This document shows positions 14,403 to 15,842 of a DNA stretch of 15,842 nucleotides, piece by piece; position 1 is the first letter of the stretch, and each line of letters starts with the position of its first letter. Source of the stretch: PNAI01 sp964575715 (lineage in GTDB: Bacteria; Pseudomonadota; Alphaproteobacteria; Rhizobiales; Xanthobacteraceae); assembly GCA_964575715.1 (NCBI GenBank), contig CAZNSG010000331.1:1-15842 (forward strand), written 5' to 3'. The notes below the pieces were generated by a model. That model was not told the DNA's origin. It did not search any database and saw nothing but the letters and a program-made list of their open reading frames with translations. Both the position numbers and the translations under genes were made by a program.

Positions 14403-14798
14403 TGTCTCGATCTGGGACACGAAGTGCCTGATGCAGAAGATGTCGCAAACAGCGTGCCGGAATAGGCGACCGGCAAAATCGGTCTCCGGATTGGCGTCAG
14501 ATCGCGCGAATATCGTTAAGCGAGCGCGTTAACCTGGCGGTTTAGCAATATCAATTCAGACAGTAGACGCTGTAAGGCAGATGCAGCGCGTCGCGTGAAC
14601 TGCAAAATGCCCCGCGCCTTGCCGACTGGTTGGAAGTGGTACCGGAAACGGCTTGTTTCAAGCGCGGCGGCTTTCCCAAAAAGGGCCAGCCGATACGCAT
14701 TGGTAAAATCTTAGTGATGTCAGCCAACGCGCGTTAGCCATGTTGGGCGCCGCGGCACATTTTGCTTAGTGACAACGCAAGCGGCGAGCGCCTGAGGC
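14403..14798. other. 0.4-kb gap without a confident gene
   Basis: Nothing here is a clear gene. On the plus strand 14576-14737 is an open stretch ending in TAG whose translation (from about 14624: DWLEVVPETACFKRGGF, then PKKGQPIRIGKIL) looks protein-like, but it has no usable start codon or ribosome site and begins right after a stop. It could be a gene remnant or chance. No terminator with a U-tract is seen behind phaR. Confidence 0.4.
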
Positions 14799-15377
14799 TT
14801 ACGGCTTATTCTTCTCGGTGAGGCGATCGAGGCGCTTTTGCATTTCCTCCATCTGCAGCTTGAGATCATCGATCTCGCCGCCGCCTGGTTTTTGCGGCTT
14901 GTCGGCCTCGTCGGCCGGCCGCTCGCGCCCAAACGGCGTGAATATGGTAAAGGCGCGCTCGAACATTTCCATGTTTCGCCGCACTTGCTCTTCCATGGCG
15001 CCGAGATTGCCTATGCCAAAGGCTTGTGCCATCTGCGCGCGGAATTTTTCCTGTTCGCGCGTGAGCGAGTCGAGCGAAGCTTCCAGATAGCGCGGTACCA
15101 GCATCTGCATGCTGTCGCCATAGAAACGTATGAGCTGTCGCAGGAAATTGATCGGCAGCAGATTCTGCCCTTCCTTGTTTTCCTGCTCGAAGATGATTTG
15201 CGCGAGCACGGAGCGCGTGATGTCCTCGTTGGTCTTGGCGTCGTAGACGACAAAATTCTCGCCTTGTTTGAGCATGACGGCGAGGTCTTCGAGCGTGACA
15301 TAGGTGCTCGTGCCGGTGTTGTAGAGCCGCCGGTTGGCGTATTTCTTGATCGTGATGGGCTCTTCGGATTTAGCCAT
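14799..15377 (-). CDS. phaR: Polyhydroxyalkanoate synthesis repressor PhaR
   Basis: PhaR binds DNA and polyhydroxybutyrate and represses phasin (phaP) and its own gene until polymer accumulates. The 192-residue protein has the N-terminal DNA-binding domain (about 8-70) with the signature ITIKKYANRRLYNTGTSTYV, LEDLAVMLKQGENFVVYDAK and DITRSVLAQIIFEQE. This is followed by the PHB-accumulation regulatory repeats, LLPINFLRQLIRFYGDSMQ and MLVPRYLEASLDSLTREQEKF. The acidic/lysine-rich tail after about 150 (DDLKLQMEEMQKRLDRLTEK) is a likely coiled coil. The start ATG lacks a strong ribosome site. Between it and 15511 I see no clear promoter, and two hairpin modules begin at 15512. Thiolase and acetoacetyl-CoA reductase genes, often near phaR, are not in the window. 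Confidence 0.96.
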   Translation of the reverse strand: MAKSEEPITIKKYANRRLYNTGTSTYVTLEDLAVMLKQGENFVVYDAKTNEDITRSVLAQIIFEQENKEGQNLLPINFLRQLIRFYGDSMQMLVPRYLEASLDSLTREQEKFRAQMAQAFGIGNLGAMEEQVRRNMEMFERAFTIFTPFGRERPADEADKPQKPGGGEIDDLKLQMEEMQKRLDRLTEKNKP

Positions 15378-15511
15378 GATGGTTCATCGGTTCTGGCGAT
15401 ACGCGACACCGCACGGCCGGGCAAAATAAGCGCAATCCCTGCCTCGGGGCATAATTTGTGCAGCGCCTCCTGACGGTCTTATCGCATGCCGCTCGGGTGA
15501 GTTAAAGGCAC

Positions 15512-15679
15512 CTAGTGTCCCGAATCCGAAGTTCGCTTGAATTTTCAGCACCCGCGTTAGCGAACTTCGGATTCAAAGGGACACTAGCAATGTATAGATT
15601 CTAGTGTGGTATTGGTTCAGAAGTTCCCTTGACGGACTCAGAGGCGGGGATGAAGGGAACTTCTGAACCACCACACTAA
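15512..15679 (-). repeat. Twin-hairpin module 2 (inverted, B-linker-A)
   Basis: Hairpin B (15512-15587) has outer stem CTAGTGTCCC/GGGACACTAG and core GAATCCGAAGTTCGCT. The linker (15584-15604) is the reverse complement form, CTAGCAAT-GTATA-GATTCTAG. Hairpin A (15601-15679) has core GGTTCAGAAGTTCCCTT and ends in CACTAA. Three extra bases sit on each linker-facing arm (AAA in B, ATT in A). The length is 168 bp. Its last four bases, CTAA, are also the first four of module 3. Confidence 0.88.
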
Positions 15680-15842
15680 TGCCGCCGATTTGAAGTTCCT
15701 GCAGCAGTTGCAGCAAATTCGGCTAGGAACTTCAAATCGAAAAGCGGCACTAGAATCATAGAGTTGCTAGTGCCCCTTTGTTTCCGAAGTTCGTGTCAGA
15801 GCGTGCTGCGGCGTATCACGAACTTCGGAAACGGGGCACTAG
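15676..15842 (+). repeat. Twin-hairpin module 3 (A-linker-B), fused to module 2
   Basis: Hairpin A (15676-15753) has core CGATTTGAAGTTCCT and outer CTAATGCCGC/GCGGCACTAG. The linker (15750-15770) reads CTAGAATC-ATAGA-GTTGCTAG. Hairpin B (15767-15842) has outer CTAGTGCCCC/GGGGCACTAG and core GTTTCCGAAGTTCGTG. Its loop (TCAGAGCGTGCTGC then GGCGTAT) closely matches the module 1 B loop. The window ends exactly on the final CTAG, so further copies may follow. Confidence 0.88.

Noticed and set aside
15696..15715. CTGC-A-GCAG-like sites as PhaR operators
   Set aside because: They fall in the loop of a repeat hairpin far from the phaR start, and short CTGC/GCAG matches are frequent in this sequence.
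15512..15842. CRISPR array
   Set aside because: The repeated units are long inverted repeats with different stems, not short direct repeats with unique equal-length spacers, and there are no cas genes.

Overview
The window looks like chromosomal DNA of an alphaproteobacterium in the Hyphomicrobiales (Bradyrhizobium / Rhodopseudomonas / Xanthobacteraceae-like). The grounds are high GC with strong GC3 bias, a Zur-ispG and an ispA/mtgA/rpmF neighbourhood, a PhaR polyhydroxyalkanoate regulator, DUF2336 and Bug-type proteins, and several intergenic repeat families that I recall as typical of that order. The genus is inference. Almost everything is housekeeping or conserved accessory content. I see no transposase, integrase, phage gene, tRNA, rRNA or CRISPR.

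Layout. Positions 1-200 hold three consecutive hairpins of a dispersed repeat. Positions 201-4532 carry a translation-factor block: efp (minus) divergent from epmA (plus), then a Bug-type solute-binding protein, then epmB, with a DUF985 cupin gene overlapping the epmB end. EpmB converts lysine to beta-lysine, EpmA ligates it to EF-P, and EF-P relieves ribosome stalling at polyproline stretches, so substrate protein and both modifying enzymes lie within 4 kb. Positions 4556-9052 are all minus strand: an orphan methyl-accepting chemotaxis protein, a small secreted PepSY protein, a DUF2336 protein and a patatin-like lipase. Divergent from the lipase, zur and ispG form a tight plus-strand pair (4-bp gap), with a perfect 15-bp palindrome in the shared upstream region. 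An inverted REP pair fills the gap after ispG.

Positions 11248-12252 encode a short-chain polyprenyl diphosphate synthase (ispA, minus), which continues the isoprenoid theme of ispG. It is divergent from mtgA, a peptidoglycan glycosyltransferase. rpmF (ribosomal protein L32) follows with a four-helix membrane protein, then a convergent small conserved hypothetical gene, a 0.4-kb gap, and phaR (minus).

The most unusual structure is a family of composite elements of 167-168 bp, present three times (13099-13265, 15512-15679, 15676-15842). Each is made of two different long hairpins (types A and B) facing each other across a 21-bp CTAG-bounded linker. Stem sequences differ between copies yet stay paired, a 3-nt bulge always sits on the linker-facing arm, and the middle copy is inverted as a unit. 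No gene for their mobilisation is in the window.
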